From the NCBI RefSeq assembly GCF_001423745.1, contig NZ_LMPC01000029.1:192998-256997 (forward strand): a stretch of 64,000 nucleotides of DNA, written 5' to 3'. The stretch's first letter is position 1, and each line of letters opens with the position of its first letter. Both the position numbers and the translations under genes were made by a program. Under the pieces are notes generated by a model. It made no database searches and had not been told where the DNA came from. It saw only the letters and a program-made list of their open reading frames with translations. Of the stretch, positions 8,025 to 16,012 are shown one piece after another. The stretch is from Arthrobacter sp. Leaf337. Lineage in GTDB: Bacteria > Actinomycetota > Actinomycetes > Actinomycetales > Micrococcaceae.

Positions 8025-9184
8025 TGGGGCATGCAGAGGATTTGTTCGAGGGTTCGGCCACCGACTTGCCCGAACCCGTCTCACGCGCCGGGGCCCTATA
8101 CGCGGAGGGGCCGGGCCGTGCGACTGAGGTCAGGCACGTCGCAGGTTACTCCGCGTTCATCGGGTTCTGCGCCGACCATGGTGTCGGGGCGGACGAGCTC
8201 GCCGCGGACCCTGCGAGGCTCATGTGGTTCCTGCACCAATGGGCTGCCGAGATTGATAGCGACAGCGCCATGAGTGCCGCGGCAGCCGTGTTCGCCGGAA
8301 ACACCATCGCGCGGCTCAGGCCGGATGCGCCGTGGACTGCGTACCAAAGCGGGTCTCCCCTCGTGGGCAACCGGCAGAGGCAGTTCGACGTCGCTCGCCT
8401 GCTCGTGGCGTTGCGAAGCGCCGACGCCGAGTCCGTCCGCGGCCTCGTGTCGGCGTTGTCGGACTGGGCTGGGGAAGAGCTGGAATCACCTTCCGTCCCA
8501 CCCCCGCCGGTTCCGCCGTCCGCAGGCCAGCCGTCCTATGTCCGGCCGCTTCTGCCGACGACGGCATATTACTCACCGGACGGTGCACTGATCCCCTACG
8601 GCCGGCAATGGGGCGCCGAGGGTCCTGCCCCGGAGTCTTACAGCGTCGACAGCCATCCCGAGCGCTTCGCGGGCCTGCACGCCGTCGCGTGGGCCCTCAT
8701 CGATCACCTGTCTGCCGTCTACGACGTCGACGTCGACAGGGATCCGGTCCTCGCCGGGGAGGTGCTCATGAAGGCCCGGGAGATGCTGCAGGCTGTCAGG
8801 GTCACCCCGCGCAGGGCCGATGCAGCGCCGCTGACGTTTGTGTTCACCGGATATCCGGGGGTTCTGATCCACGCCGGTGTGCTGCATGACTTCCCGTTTC
8901 CGGTGTGCGGCTGCGATGCCTGCGATGAAACGGCCGGGACCGCGGCTGACCGGATGGAGATGTTGGTGCTCACCGTGGCGGCGGGCGGCTACGGCGAACG
9001 CTATCCGGTGGGCAGCCGGAAATGGAGCGAGTACACGCTGAACGCGGTGGTCGGCTCCGGGTCTGAAAGCGGGAGCGGTGAACCCGCTCCGGTCGACGCC
9101 GTGCGCCTCCAGGACGCGGAAGGCCGGCTGCGTGTAGTGCCCGGCGGCTGGCGTCCGTGGCCGTTGCGGCCGGAACGCCTTTAG
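8024..9184 (+). CDS. Hypothetical protein, possibly DUF6226-type C-terminal domain
   Basis: A 386-residue soluble protein in two parts. Residues 1-150 are alpha-helical (YSAFIGFCADHGVGADELAADPARLMWFLHQW). A Pro-rich linker at 155-170 leads into a C-terminal domain with SYSVDSHPERFAGLHAVAWALIDHLSAVYDV (about 205-235), a pattern I associate with the actinobacterial DUF6226 family, and then a CxCxxC cluster (Cys295, 297, 300). The cysteine cluster could bind a metal, but no partner cysteines are obvious. No signal peptide or membrane segment. The function is not known. Transcription is probably leaderless. The family name is from memory and should be treated as tentative. Confidence 0.75.
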   Translation: MGHAEDLFEGSATDLPEPVSRAGALYAEGPGRATEVRHVAGYSAFIGFCADHGVGADELAADPARLMWFLHQWAAEIDSDSAMSAAAAVFAGNTIARLRPDAPWTAYQSGSPLVGNRQRQFDVARLLVALRSADAESVRGLVSALSDWAGEELESPSVPPPPVPPSAGQPSYVRPLLPTTAYYSPDGALIPYGRQWGAEGPAPESYSVDSHPERFAGLHAVAWALIDHLSAVYDVDVDRDPVLAGEVLMKAREMLQAVRVTPRRADAAPLTFVFTGYPGVLIHAGVLHDFPFPVCGCDACDETAGTAADRMEMLVLTVAAGGYGERYPVGSRKWSEYTLNAVVGSGSESGSGEPAPVDAVRLQDAEGRLRVVPGGWRPWPLRPERL

Positions 9185-9306
9185 CGACGATGCCCCACCC
9201 CCTGCCAGTATCGACCGTCCTCGCTCCCGGTGCGCACAACGATGTCGGGTTGCAGAGGGGCGGGCCACAACAGAGCGATGCGACGGGCGAAGTTGGCTGA
9301 GGCGGT

Positions 9307-10275
9307 TCAGGGTGCCGTGTTGGTGACGGATGTTTCGATGGCAGTCCAGCCGATGGCCGTTCCTGCCGGTATGGATCCTTGAGGCTCAGTAAGGATTGCC
9401 CGTTCACCGATCAGGAGCCCTGTTGCAGCGTCGATGATGATCTCCTGACGCGTCTTGGACGGGCCCTCCTCGGTTCGTCCGATGGCTATGCCGGTGCGGC
9501 CGTCCAGATTTGCCTGTTTTTCTGTGATGGTCACGCCAGGGATCATGGCCGCGGCCTTATAGAGTGCGGCCCGCAGGTCGGCCGGCACAACACCTGTTCT
9601 GAGGAGGTCAGCTATGAACACCAGCGCTTCGCCGTCGACGGACTGGCCTTTCCCCAGAGTTTGTTTGTAGATGCTGTTCAGCAGCCGGTAGGGATCGCGG
9701 GGAAGGGCGGACATGTCCGTATGCACCCACCCGCCGGGGCCGCCATAGAAGGATCCGTTGGGTGCGCGCAGCAGCTCAGGAAAAGGCTGGTAGCCGTTCT
9801 TTTCGACGTACTCCTTGGACTTGGCGTCAAAGAATGTCGTGGGTACTCGTCCTGAGCGTAGCCAGACCCACTCATCCGAGCGATCAGCCGGAATATACAA
9901 ATCGAGTTTTTCCGTGTCCAGCCACTCGTAGGTGGAACCATCTGCCTCGGTTGAGGCGCTGCTCCAGACATTGGTGCTTTTGACCCTCAAATACTGGCCC
10001 GGGTTCACGACTGGATCAGCCGTCATGATCGCCGTCTCCGCCGCATTGTTGAGGACTTCTGCGGCCTGCGCGGTTGCTCCACCACGCCAGCCGGCGAGTC
10101 CGACGACGTCTCCCGCAATCAGTGCCGCGACCGCGGCGGCGGCCGCTGTTACGAGCCATACTTGCGTTCGACGGGGACGGCGGAGCAGGTTCGGTTTCCG
10201 CCGCGCTTCCTGGACGAGGAGGTTCTGGACGCGGTTCTTCGTGTCTTCCGGGTAGGTCACTTCAGACAGGTTCAT
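9307..10275 (-). CDS. CU044_5270-type membrane-anchored protein linked to an ECF sigma factor
   Basis: A 322-residue protein with a cytoplasmic N-terminus (about 40 residues, basic: RRKPNLLRRPRRTQ), one membrane helix at about 43-65 and a long extracytoplasmic domain. Proteins of this type (named after CU044_5270) sit directly downstream of ECF sigma factor genes in actinobacteria and are suspected to modulate them; an anti-sigma role is plausible but not shown, and there is no zinc-binding anti-sigma HxxxCxxC motif. Its ATG overlaps the stop of the sigma gene by four bases (ATGA, 10272-10275), so the pair is co-transcribed and translationally coupled. Confidence 0.8.
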   Translation of the reverse strand: MNLSEVTYPEDTKNRVQNLLVQEARRKPNLLRRPRRTQVWLVTAAAAAVAALIAGDVVGLAGWRGGATAQAAEVLNNAAETAIMTADPVVNPGQYLRVKSTNVWSSASTEADGSTYEWLDTEKLDLYIPADRSDEWVWLRSGRVPTTFFDAKSKEYVEKNGYQPFPELLRAPNGSFYGGPGGWVHTDMSALPRDPYRLLNSIYKQTLGKGQSVDGEALVFIADLLRTGVVPADLRAALYKAAAMIPGVTITEKQANLDGRTGIAIGRTEEGPSKTRQEIIIDAATGLLIGERAILTEPQGSIPAGTAIGWTAIETSVTNTAP

Positions 10276-10892
10276 GGGAGCCTCGCTTCAACGATTGTCG
10301 TGTCGAGTTGTTCGATGGGCACTAGGTCCCGGTTCATGGCGGCCAGCTTGGCCCGTGCGCGATGCAGTCTCGATTTCACGGTCCCGGTCCGTACGCCGAG
10401 GGTCTTGGCGGCTTCTTCCTGGCCGATTCCGTTCATCAGGCACAGGACAACGACGTCCCGTTCGCCGTCGTTCAGTCCAGCGGTCGTGTCAAGCAATTCG
10501 CGGACGGCGCGTTCAGCATCGAGCCGCGAGGCGACCGCTTCCGCATGGTCCGCTTCATGTTGGCCGTGCCGGGGATCGGAGTGCGGCAGCCTGGCCAGGA
10601 AATCAGCGTGCCGCCGGGATCCCCTGGCGCGGTTGCGGTTCGCGTTCGTGGCCACCCCGAGCAGCCACGGAAGGACCGTGTCCTTCTCCGGCCTGAGCCT
10701 GTCCCGCTGCCGCCACGCCTCCAAAAAAGTGATCGAGACGAGTTCCTCTGCATCATGCCAGGATCCGCACCGGGACAGGCAGTACCGGAAGACCGCATCG
10801 GCGTGCCTGTCGAACAGAGCCCCGAAGGCATCAGCGTTGCCTGTGATGCAGTCACGCCACAGGTCTTCGTCGGTTTCCCCCATTAGCCTCAT
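10272..10892 (-). CDS. ECF-family RNA polymerase sigma factor
   Basis: About 206 residues. Region 2 is FGALFDRHADAVFRYCLSRCGSWHDAEELVSITFLEAWR; region 4 is RDVVVLCLMNGIGQEEAAKTLGVRTGTVKSRLHRARAKL. It directs RNA polymerase to a small regulon, presumably including its own operon. The open frame extends further upstream to 10997, but that would overlap the divergent gene at 10959. The starts MRLMGE (10892) or MGETDE (10883) are preferred; an AAGG lies upstream of both, and I cannot decide between them. It is co-transcribed with the CU044_5270-type partner through an ATGA overlap. Confidence 0.88.
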   Translation of the reverse strand: MRLMGETDEDLWRDCITGNADAFGALFDRHADAVFRYCLSRCGSWHDAEELVSITFLEAWRQRDRLRPEKDTVLPWLLGVATNANRNRARGSRRHADFLARLPHSDPRHGQHEADHAEAVASRLDAERAVRELLDTTAGLNDGERDVVVLCLMNGIGQEEAAKTLGVRTGTVKSRLHRARAKLAAMNRDLVPIEQLDTTIVEARLP

Positions 10893-10946
10893 GCCTTGTA
10901 GTGTCCGCAGGACCCGAAAAGGTTCCCGATCCAATGACCACGAGCG

Positions 10947-10959
10947 TAGTCTTTCGAGA
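10947..10959 (+). promoter_or_regulatory. -10 element of a likely leaderless transcript
   Basis: TAGTCT (10947-10952) is followed by six bases and the ATG at 10959, giving a start site on the initiation codon. No Shine-Dalgarno sequence is present. Confidence 0.4.
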
Positions 10960-11420
10960 TGACGGACCCCGGCGACTCCGACGAACCTCTGCAACAACTT
11001 CCGGCAGGCCTTCCTCGCCGATACGCCGAATACAAACCGCCACCGGCCGAGCCAGCTATTCCTCCCACCAACGTTGGTGGTTACGACGATCTACTGGCTC
11101 TCTTCCGTTCTCTCGGGAAACAGCTCCCACGCTCCAAAGAGGGCCTCGCCGCCGTCGACCACCTCATGGATGGCCACACTGACCGAGCTGCTCTGGCAAA
11201 GCTGGTCCGCGCCATTGGCATGTTCTATGGTGACCTTCTCACGCACACTGTTCCAGGCGCGCATTGGGAAGTGGTTGTGGAGGGGGACCCGTGCGTCCGC
11301 GTCACCCGGGGCACCGCCGTTTCGGTGGTTTACGTCGCCGAAAGGCGCCTAACCGTGGGGATACCAACTCTCCAGCAGAACCATGCGCACGTGTTGGAAA
11401 TCGTGGCGTTAGAGGCCTGA
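10959..11420 (+). CDS. Hypothetical protein, possibly DUF6278-like
   Basis: A 153-residue soluble protein. Its second half (LVRAIGMFYGDLLTHTVPGAHWEVVVEGDPCVRVTRGTAVSVVYVAERRL) has the G-x-Y-G-D...VPGA.W.V...P.VR pattern of small actinobacterial proteins I remember under DUF6278, of unknown function. The first 45 residues are Pro-rich and probably disordered. It is divergent from the ECF sigma gene with a gap of about 70 bases, so the two may share regulation. The family name is tentative. Confidence 0.7.
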   Translation: MTDPGDSDEPLQQLPAGLPRRYAEYKPPPAEPAIPPTNVGGYDDLLALFRSLGKQLPRSKEGLAAVDHLMDGHTDRAALAKLVRAIGMFYGDLLTHTVPGAHWEVVVEGDPCVRVTRGTAVSVVYVAERRLTVGIPTLQQNHAHVLEIVALEA

Positions 11421-11544
11421 CCGAAGACTGCCCGGTGAGGGGTCGTGCGCTCAATCGCGACAACAGTGGAAGTTGAGACCACTCAGTCGAGGTCAGGTGA
11501 AAGCTTCGACCTGCCCTTTCCATTACTTACCTGAAGGTGCCTAT

Positions 11545-11560
11545 TGCACTTCAAAGTGCA
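11545..11560. promoter_or_regulatory. Perfect inverted repeat upstream of the NmrA/QorB-like gene
   Basis: TGCACTT (11545-11551), two bases, AAGTGCA (11554-11560). It lies about 100 bases before the ATG at 11660. A nearby ACCT-GA-AGGT dyad at 11530-11539 adds to the impression of a regulatory site. QorB-like genes are often controlled by HxlR-type repressors, but no such gene is adjacent here. Confidence 0.4.
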
Positions 11561-11659
11561 TCATCCGGCGCCGGAATTGTTCCCGTTCGGGGGCGGTTGC
11601 CCATAACGGAGGGCGCCCGAATGGGGCGTCCGGTAACCAAGGTAATCAAGGAGAATCTC

Positions 11660-12517
11660 ATGTCCATTGTCATTGCAGGAGCCACCGGCCAGCTGGGGCG
11701 CCTTGTCGTCAGGGAATTGCTGGGACGCGGCGTACCGGTAGAGCAGATCGTGGCCGCGGGGCGTTCCGCTCAGCAGCTGGCGGAACTGGCGGCTTACGGC
11801 GTCAGGACAGCGACAGTGGATTACGACGATCCGGCCACCGTTGACGCCGCCCTCGACGAAGGCGACACCCTCCTTCTCATTTCCGGCAGCGATATCCAGA
11901 ACCGGTCAACCCAGCACGAAACCGTCATCGGCGCGGCTGTCCGGGCCAAGGTTGCCCACATTCTGTACACCAGCGTCCTGGCCGCTGACACCAACGAGCT
12001 CGTTCTGGCCCCTGACCACGCGAAGGCCGAGGAGGCCATCCGCGCCAGCGGCCTTCCGTTCACCTTCCTGCGCAACGGCTGGTACACGGAGAACTACGCC
12101 GCGGCCTTGCTCACGGCCCGCGAGACCGGCACGCTGCTGGCCAGCGCAGGCGAGGGACGCGTTGCCAGCGCCACCCGGGCGGACTACGCCGCAGCCATCG
12201 CCGCAGTCCTGACCACGCCCGGTCACGAAGGCCGCGTGTATGAATTGTCCGGCGACTACGCCTGGACGTTTGGGGAACTGGCGTCTGCGTTCTCGACGGT
12301 CCTGGAGCGCAACGTCAGCTACCTGCCCGTGAGTTCAGCAGAGCACGTCAGCGCCCTGGAGGCCGCCGGCCTTGACCCTGCCACGGCCGGATTCCTCGCA
12401 GCCCTGGACGGCAATATCCGGCAGGGAGCACTTGCCCTGACCACCGGAGATCTCGCACGGCTGGCCGGGCGGCCCACCACTCCCCTGGTCGACGGCCTGC
12501 GCCCACTGGCGGGCTGA
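11660..12517 (+). CDS. NAD(P)H-binding NmrA/QorB-like reductase (atypical SDR)
   Basis: A 285-residue cytoplasmic protein. The N-terminal Rossmann motif is GATGQLG (residues 7-13); there is no YxxxK catalytic pair, consistent with the atypical SDR/NmrA group. Relatives such as QorB act as NADPH:quinone oxidoreductases, and others only sense NAD(P). FLRNGWYTENY in mid-protein is a typical QorB-group segment. The ATG at 11660 is preceded by AAGGAGA five bases away; the open frame reaches back to 11537 but has no ribosome site there. It stands alone, with an inverted repeat upstream. Confidence 0.85.
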   Translation: MSIVIAGATGQLGRLVVRELLGRGVPVEQIVAAGRSAQQLAELAAYGVRTATVDYDDPATVDAALDEGDTLLLISGSDIQNRSTQHETVIGAAVRAKVAHILYTSVLAADTNELVLAPDHAKAEEAIRASGLPFTFLRNGWYTENYAAALLTARETGTLLASAGEGRVASATRADYAAAIAAVLTTPGHEGRVYELSGDYAWTFGELASAFSTVLERNVSYLPVSSAEHVSALEAAGLDPATAGFLAALDGNIRQGALALTTGDLARLAGRPTTPLVDGLRPLAG

Positions 12518-12589
12518 GCCCGTCGGCGGGCGGGCAGGCGGATAATGGCATTCACAGCCAGCTGTTAGCGCGGTCAGGAGGGGGCCGGA

Positions 12590-13174
12590 ATGTACCCGGT
12601 TGCACGCATCACGGTGGAGGCGCCGGTGGTCAGCGTCGGTTCCGGCCCCTCGGACTACGAGGGACTCGGCCGCTATGTCCGCGCCCTGCGCCGGCCGCGG
12701 GGACTGCACATGACCCTGCTGCACCTCGGAGTGCTCGATGACTTCTGCCAGGATGTCTCGGAGTGGACCAGGGGTATCACCAGCGCGTCGGCCGCCGCCC
12801 GCAGCACGGTTGCCTGGCTGCACGGCCTGCCTGTGCTGGAAGGTTTTTCGTGCAGCACCGAACGGCTGATCGTGCTGGGCGGCGGCAGCGTGTCTTGTCT
12901 TGAAGTCGACGTCCCGGAGCGGGTCCACGACTACCAGGTTTCACTCGTCCAGGCCCTCCATGACCTGCTGGACGGGCTGCTGGTGGACAACGTCGATGAC
13001 TTCATCCTCAGCTCCCGCGCCCTCGGCTTCCGGTCTCCGCACTGGACACCGCACGTTGCCGTCGGCAGCCCGAGGGCGCGGAGCGGCAGGTCGTGGGAAG
13101 TCGAACCGCTGGCGCTCCAGTTCGGCGAGTCACGGATCAGGAACCGTCAGCTGCTCCCCGTCGTGGGGCAGTAG
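12590..13174 (+). CDS. 2'-5' RNA ligase / 2H phosphoesterase-like protein
   Basis: A 194-residue protein with two histidine motifs expected of the 2H phosphoesterase fold: HMTLLHLG near residue 40 and PHVAVG near residue 161. The first fits the HxT/S consensus. The second reads HVA, so the second hydroxyl residue is missing and activity is uncertain. Family members hydrolyse cyclic phosphodiesters of RNA or nucleotides. AGGAGG lies about eight bases before the ATG. It is convergent with the RibA fusion gene, ending 19 bases from it. Confidence 0.6.
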   Translation: MYPVARITVEAPVVSVGSGPSDYEGLGRYVRALRRPRGLHMTLLHLGVLDDFCQDVSEWTRGITSASAAARSTVAWLHGLPVLEGFSCSTERLIVLGGGSVSCLEVDVPERVHDYQVSLVQALHDLLDGLLVDNVDDFILSSRALGFRSPHWTPHVAVGSPRARSGRSWEVEPLALQFGESRIRNRQLLPVVGQ

Positions 13175-13192
13175 CGGGGCGACCTTCAATAG

Positions 13193-15046
13193 CTAGAACG
13201 ACGGAACAGTAATCCCGAGGCCCAGCAGGCCGCGGCCCGCCTGCTCAAGGATCGGGTCCAGGGTCAACGTCGGATGGTTGAGCAGAACGTCGACGTCGCG
13301 CTGGATCCGCTGGAGCGGATTTGAAAGTCGGTGCGCGCTTCCGCCCGATCCCGCCATGATGACGCGAACCGCTTCGGCAGACGCCGTCCCGCTGAGGCCG
13401 AGCGAGAGGCGGTAGGCTGCCCGCTCGTGGTCCGTCATGGTCATGGGCCGTCGCTGATACGAGGCAGTGACCACCCGGATCGCTTCCTCCCACTGCAGGC
13501 GGGCCGTGGCAACGAGCCCGTAGGCGTGCGAGAACCGGGCCTGCGCGAGGGGGGAATCCGCCTGACGGTCCTCCAGCGTGTTCTTGACCCTGCGTACCAG
13601 AACCCGCTCACGGAACATTTCGACGGCGTGCTCGGCAGCTCCCAGGGCGGCGGCGGGCGCCACCAGGTTCAGAAGCGTCGCCATGGGGGTGTGGATGATC
13701 GGGTCCGGATGGATCCGGCTGCCCGGATTGTCCGCCGCACCCAGGAGGGCCCAGTCAAGCGTCCGGTAGGCCGGCACGAAAAGCTCCTCTGCCCGGACGT
13801 CGTTGCTGCCGGTTCCCCTCAGCCCTGCCGTGTGCCACACGTCCACAAGTTCGACGTCGGAAATCGGCACGAGGCACTGCAGGCGGACGTCCCCCTGCTG
13901 CACAGCCAGGAGGACCCACTCCGAGTGCATGACTCCCGAGGCAAAGGTCCAACGGCCCGAGATGGAGTAGCCCCCGGGAACTTTGGTGGCCTGCCCCACC
14001 GGAGCGCCGGTCGCGGCAGCCAGAGGCTCCGCTCCGTCGGCGAAGACCTCGTCCTGAACCTTGCGGGGCCAGCGGGCGAGCATCCAGACGTGCTCAATCA
14101 GGTGCCCCACCGTCCATGCCGTGGAGGGGCATCCCCGCCCGAGCCGGCGCACAACCTCGACGTACGTCTCCACTCCCATGCCGAATCCCCCGACAGCCTT
14201 CGGCGAGAGCACGCGGAAGACGCCGGCCTCCCTCAAATCCTCCATCGTGGATTCAGGTATGCGGCGGATTCGCTCGGTTTCCTCAGCGCGCTCCCGCAGG
14301 CGGGGAATCAGCGCATCAACACGGGCCAGCATTTCGTCGTGGCTGGGAACGGCTGGCTGCGCGAGGTCGAGGGTGTGCGCGGTGTGGTCCCGTTTGGCGG
14401 CCAGATACGCGTGATTGGCCGGTGAAAGGTGGACCCCGGTGGGAACCTGCTCAGTAACGCCGATGCCCAGGGCGGTGAGCTGTGCGGCCTTGTCCGGGTT
14501 GTTCGTGAGCAAACGGACGGTGGTGGCGCCGAGGGCACCCAGCATCTGGGCGGCAGCGGTGTAGTCGCGCTCGTCCTCGCCGTGCCCCAGCGCCACGTTG
14601 GCTTCGTAAGTGTCCAGGCCGGTATCCTGCAGGGCGTAGGCGTCAAGCTTGGAGTACAGGCCGATGCCGCGCCCTTCCTGACGGAGGTACAGGAGGAACC
14701 CGCCGGTGGCGCTGATCTTTTCCACCGCCTCCCGCAGCTGCGGACCGCAGTCACAGCGCTGGCTGCCGAACACGTCACCGGTCAGGCATTCGCTGTGCAG
14801 CCGGACCAGCGGCCCCGCATCCGGCAACGCCGGGTCCAGCTTTTCCGGATCCAGCAGCGCCTGCTCCCACGCGCCCAGGGCCAGCAGCAGGTGTTCCTTG
14901 CCGTCGGCCAGCCCGTGGAACGTCAGTACCTCGGCCGTGGCCATGTAGCCATCGGGAAAGCGCAACGGGACTGTGACCCTGCTGCGCACGGCAGCCGCGG
15001 ATGGTGCCGTATCCGCCGGCATGAGGGTCTCGGACACAATGGTCAT
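13193..15046 (-). CDS. Fusion of GTP cyclohydrolase II (RibA) and an acyl-CoA-dehydrogenase-fold flavin monooxygenase
   Basis: 617 residues. Residues about 25-225 are a complete GTP cyclohydrolase II: RLHSECLTGD with zinc Cys87, CDCG with Cys98 and Cys100, YLRQEGRGIGL (120-130), DTYEAN, RDY and LTNNPDK (180-186). This enzyme makes the first intermediate of riboflavin synthesis from GTP. After a short Ala/Pro linker, residues 236-617 have the acyl-CoA dehydrogenase fold in the version used by two-component flavin monooxygenases (HsaA/HpaB-C2-like): ESTMEDLREAGVFRVLSPKAVGGFG, GRWTFASGVMHSEWVLL, GTGSNDV. I start at ATG 15046 (GAGG six bases upstream) rather than 15076. No flavin reductase gene is adjacent. 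It lies 131 bases downstream of the GntR gene on the same strand. The substrate is unknown. Confidence 0.85.
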   Translation of the reverse strand: MTIVSETLMPADTAPSAAAVRSRVTVPLRFPDGYMATAEVLTFHGLADGKEHLLLALGAWEQALLDPEKLDPALPDAGPLVRLHSECLTGDVFGSQRCDCGPQLREAVEKISATGGFLLYLRQEGRGIGLYSKLDAYALQDTGLDTYEANVALGHGEDERDYTAAAQMLGALGATTVRLLTNNPDKAAQLTALGIGVTEQVPTGVHLSPANHAYLAAKRDHTAHTLDLAQPAVPSHDEMLARVDALIPRLRERAEETERIRRIPESTMEDLREAGVFRVLSPKAVGGFGMGVETYVEVVRRLGRGCPSTAWTVGHLIEHVWMLARWPRKVQDEVFADGAEPLAAATGAPVGQATKVPGGYSISGRWTFASGVMHSEWVLLAVQQGDVRLQCLVPISDVELVDVWHTAGLRGTGSNDVRAEELFVPAYRTLDWALLGAADNPGSRIHPDPIIHTPMATLLNLVAPAAALGAAEHAVEMFRERVLVRRVKNTLEDRQADSPLAQARFSHAYGLVATARLQWEEAIRVVTASYQRRPMTMTDHERAAYRLSLGLSGTASAEAVRVIMAGSGGSAHRLSNPLQRIQRDVDVLLNHPTLTLDPILEQAGRGLLGLGITVPSF

Positions 15047-15177
15047 CTGGTGCCTCAGCATTCGATAAGGGTACAAATTACTTGAAGGTTGAAGTTAACC
15101 GTACAGGCGGTTGGTTGAACCTGCAAGTGTCGCACCCTGGCCGAAGCCATCCTGCCACGCCTTGCTGCGGGGGCGAT

Positions 15178-15885
15178 TTAGGAGTTCTTCAGCAGCGCCA
15201 CATCGGAGACGAGGTCGATGTGCTCGAGCATAGCGCTGGAAGCCGCGGCGGAGTCCTGGGCCCTGATGGCGTCGGCAATCTTGCGGTGCGACGCGAGGGA
15301 CTGCTCCGGGCGGCCAGGTTGCCCGAGCGACTCGAGCCGCGTTTCGAGCACCATTCCGGCGATGAAGGTCATCAACTGCCCCAGCACTGCGGAGTGCGCG
15401 GCGGCCGTCACGGCCTGGTGGAAGAGCTCGTCGCCGTGCGCACCCCGTCCACCCGAGGCAACCTCCTCGGCCATGACGTCGAGCGCCTTGTCGATGGCCT
15501 TCATGTCGGCGTCGTTGCGCCTGGCCGCTGCCAGTTCGGCCAGCTTGACCTCGAGCGTGCTTCGCGCCTCCACGATCTCGGGCAGCCGGTTACGGTGTTC
15601 GCGCAGCCCCTTGATGACGGACGGGACGTTGGGGCGGTAGACCAGCACCGCTCCGGTGCCGTGCTGGACATCGATTACTCCGAGCACCTCAAGCGCCACC
15701 AGGGCCTGCGCCAGCGTTGCCCGGGATACCCCCAGCCGCTCGGCCAGTTCGCGCTCTGCGGGAAGGGTGTCACCCGGGCCCAGCTGGGCCGCCTCAATGA
15801 AGTCCATGAGTTGCTCCACGAGCTGCTCATAGAGCCTGGGCCGCGAAACGCGGGAAATCTGTTGCGCTGCCGCCTGCTTTGCCAT
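15178..15885 (-). CDS. GntR-family regulator, FadR/FCD type
   Basis: 235 residues. Residues 15-80 are the GntR winged helix (LYEQLVEQLMDFIEAAQLGPGDTLPAERELAERLGVSRATLAQAL); residues 95-225 form the all-helical FCD ligand-binding domain, which usually binds small carboxylates through a metal. It is divergent from the MatC-like carrier gene, with an inverted repeat over the TTGACA of the shared gap, so it probably represses that operon and perhaps itself. In rhizobial malonate loci the regulator MatR also belongs to this group, which supports a dicarboxylate inducer by analogy only. Confidence 0.88.
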   Translation of the reverse strand: MAKQAAAQQISRVSRPRLYEQLVEQLMDFIEAAQLGPGDTLPAERELAERLGVSRATLAQALVALEVLGVIDVQHGTGAVLVYRPNVPSVIKGLREHRNRLPEIVEARSTLEVKLAELAAARRNDADMKAIDKALDVMAEEVASGGRGAHGDELFHQAVTAAAHSAVLGQLMTFIAGMVLETRLESLGQPGRPEQSLASHRKIADAIRAQDSAAASSAMLEHIDLVSDVALLKNS

Positions 15886-15933
15886 CTGCGTCCTTTCGGC
15901 ATGGTCCTCAACCCCAAGAGTACCGGAGAACTA

Positions 15934-15955
15934 TTGACAGAGACACCTAGTGTCT
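15934..15955. promoter_or_regulatory. Probable GntR operator overlapping a -35 box
   Basis: TTGACA (15934-15939) is followed directly by a perfect dyad AGACAC-CTA-GTGTCT (15941-15955). It lies in the divergent gap between the GntR gene and the MatC-like gene, 58 bases before the latter. A repressor bound here would block the plus-strand promoter. No well-spaced -10 is clear (TAGGAG at 15955-15960 gives a 15-bp spacer). Confidence 0.6.
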
Positions 15956-16012
15956 AGGAGGCTAGGCCACTAAGCCAATTAAATCCCCAACGAACGATCC
16001 GGAGGAACAACG

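Noticed and set aside
15047..15177. FMN riboswitch ahead of the RibA fusion
   Set aside because: Expected because of RibA, but none of the conserved riboswitch blocks could be found in the 131-base gap.
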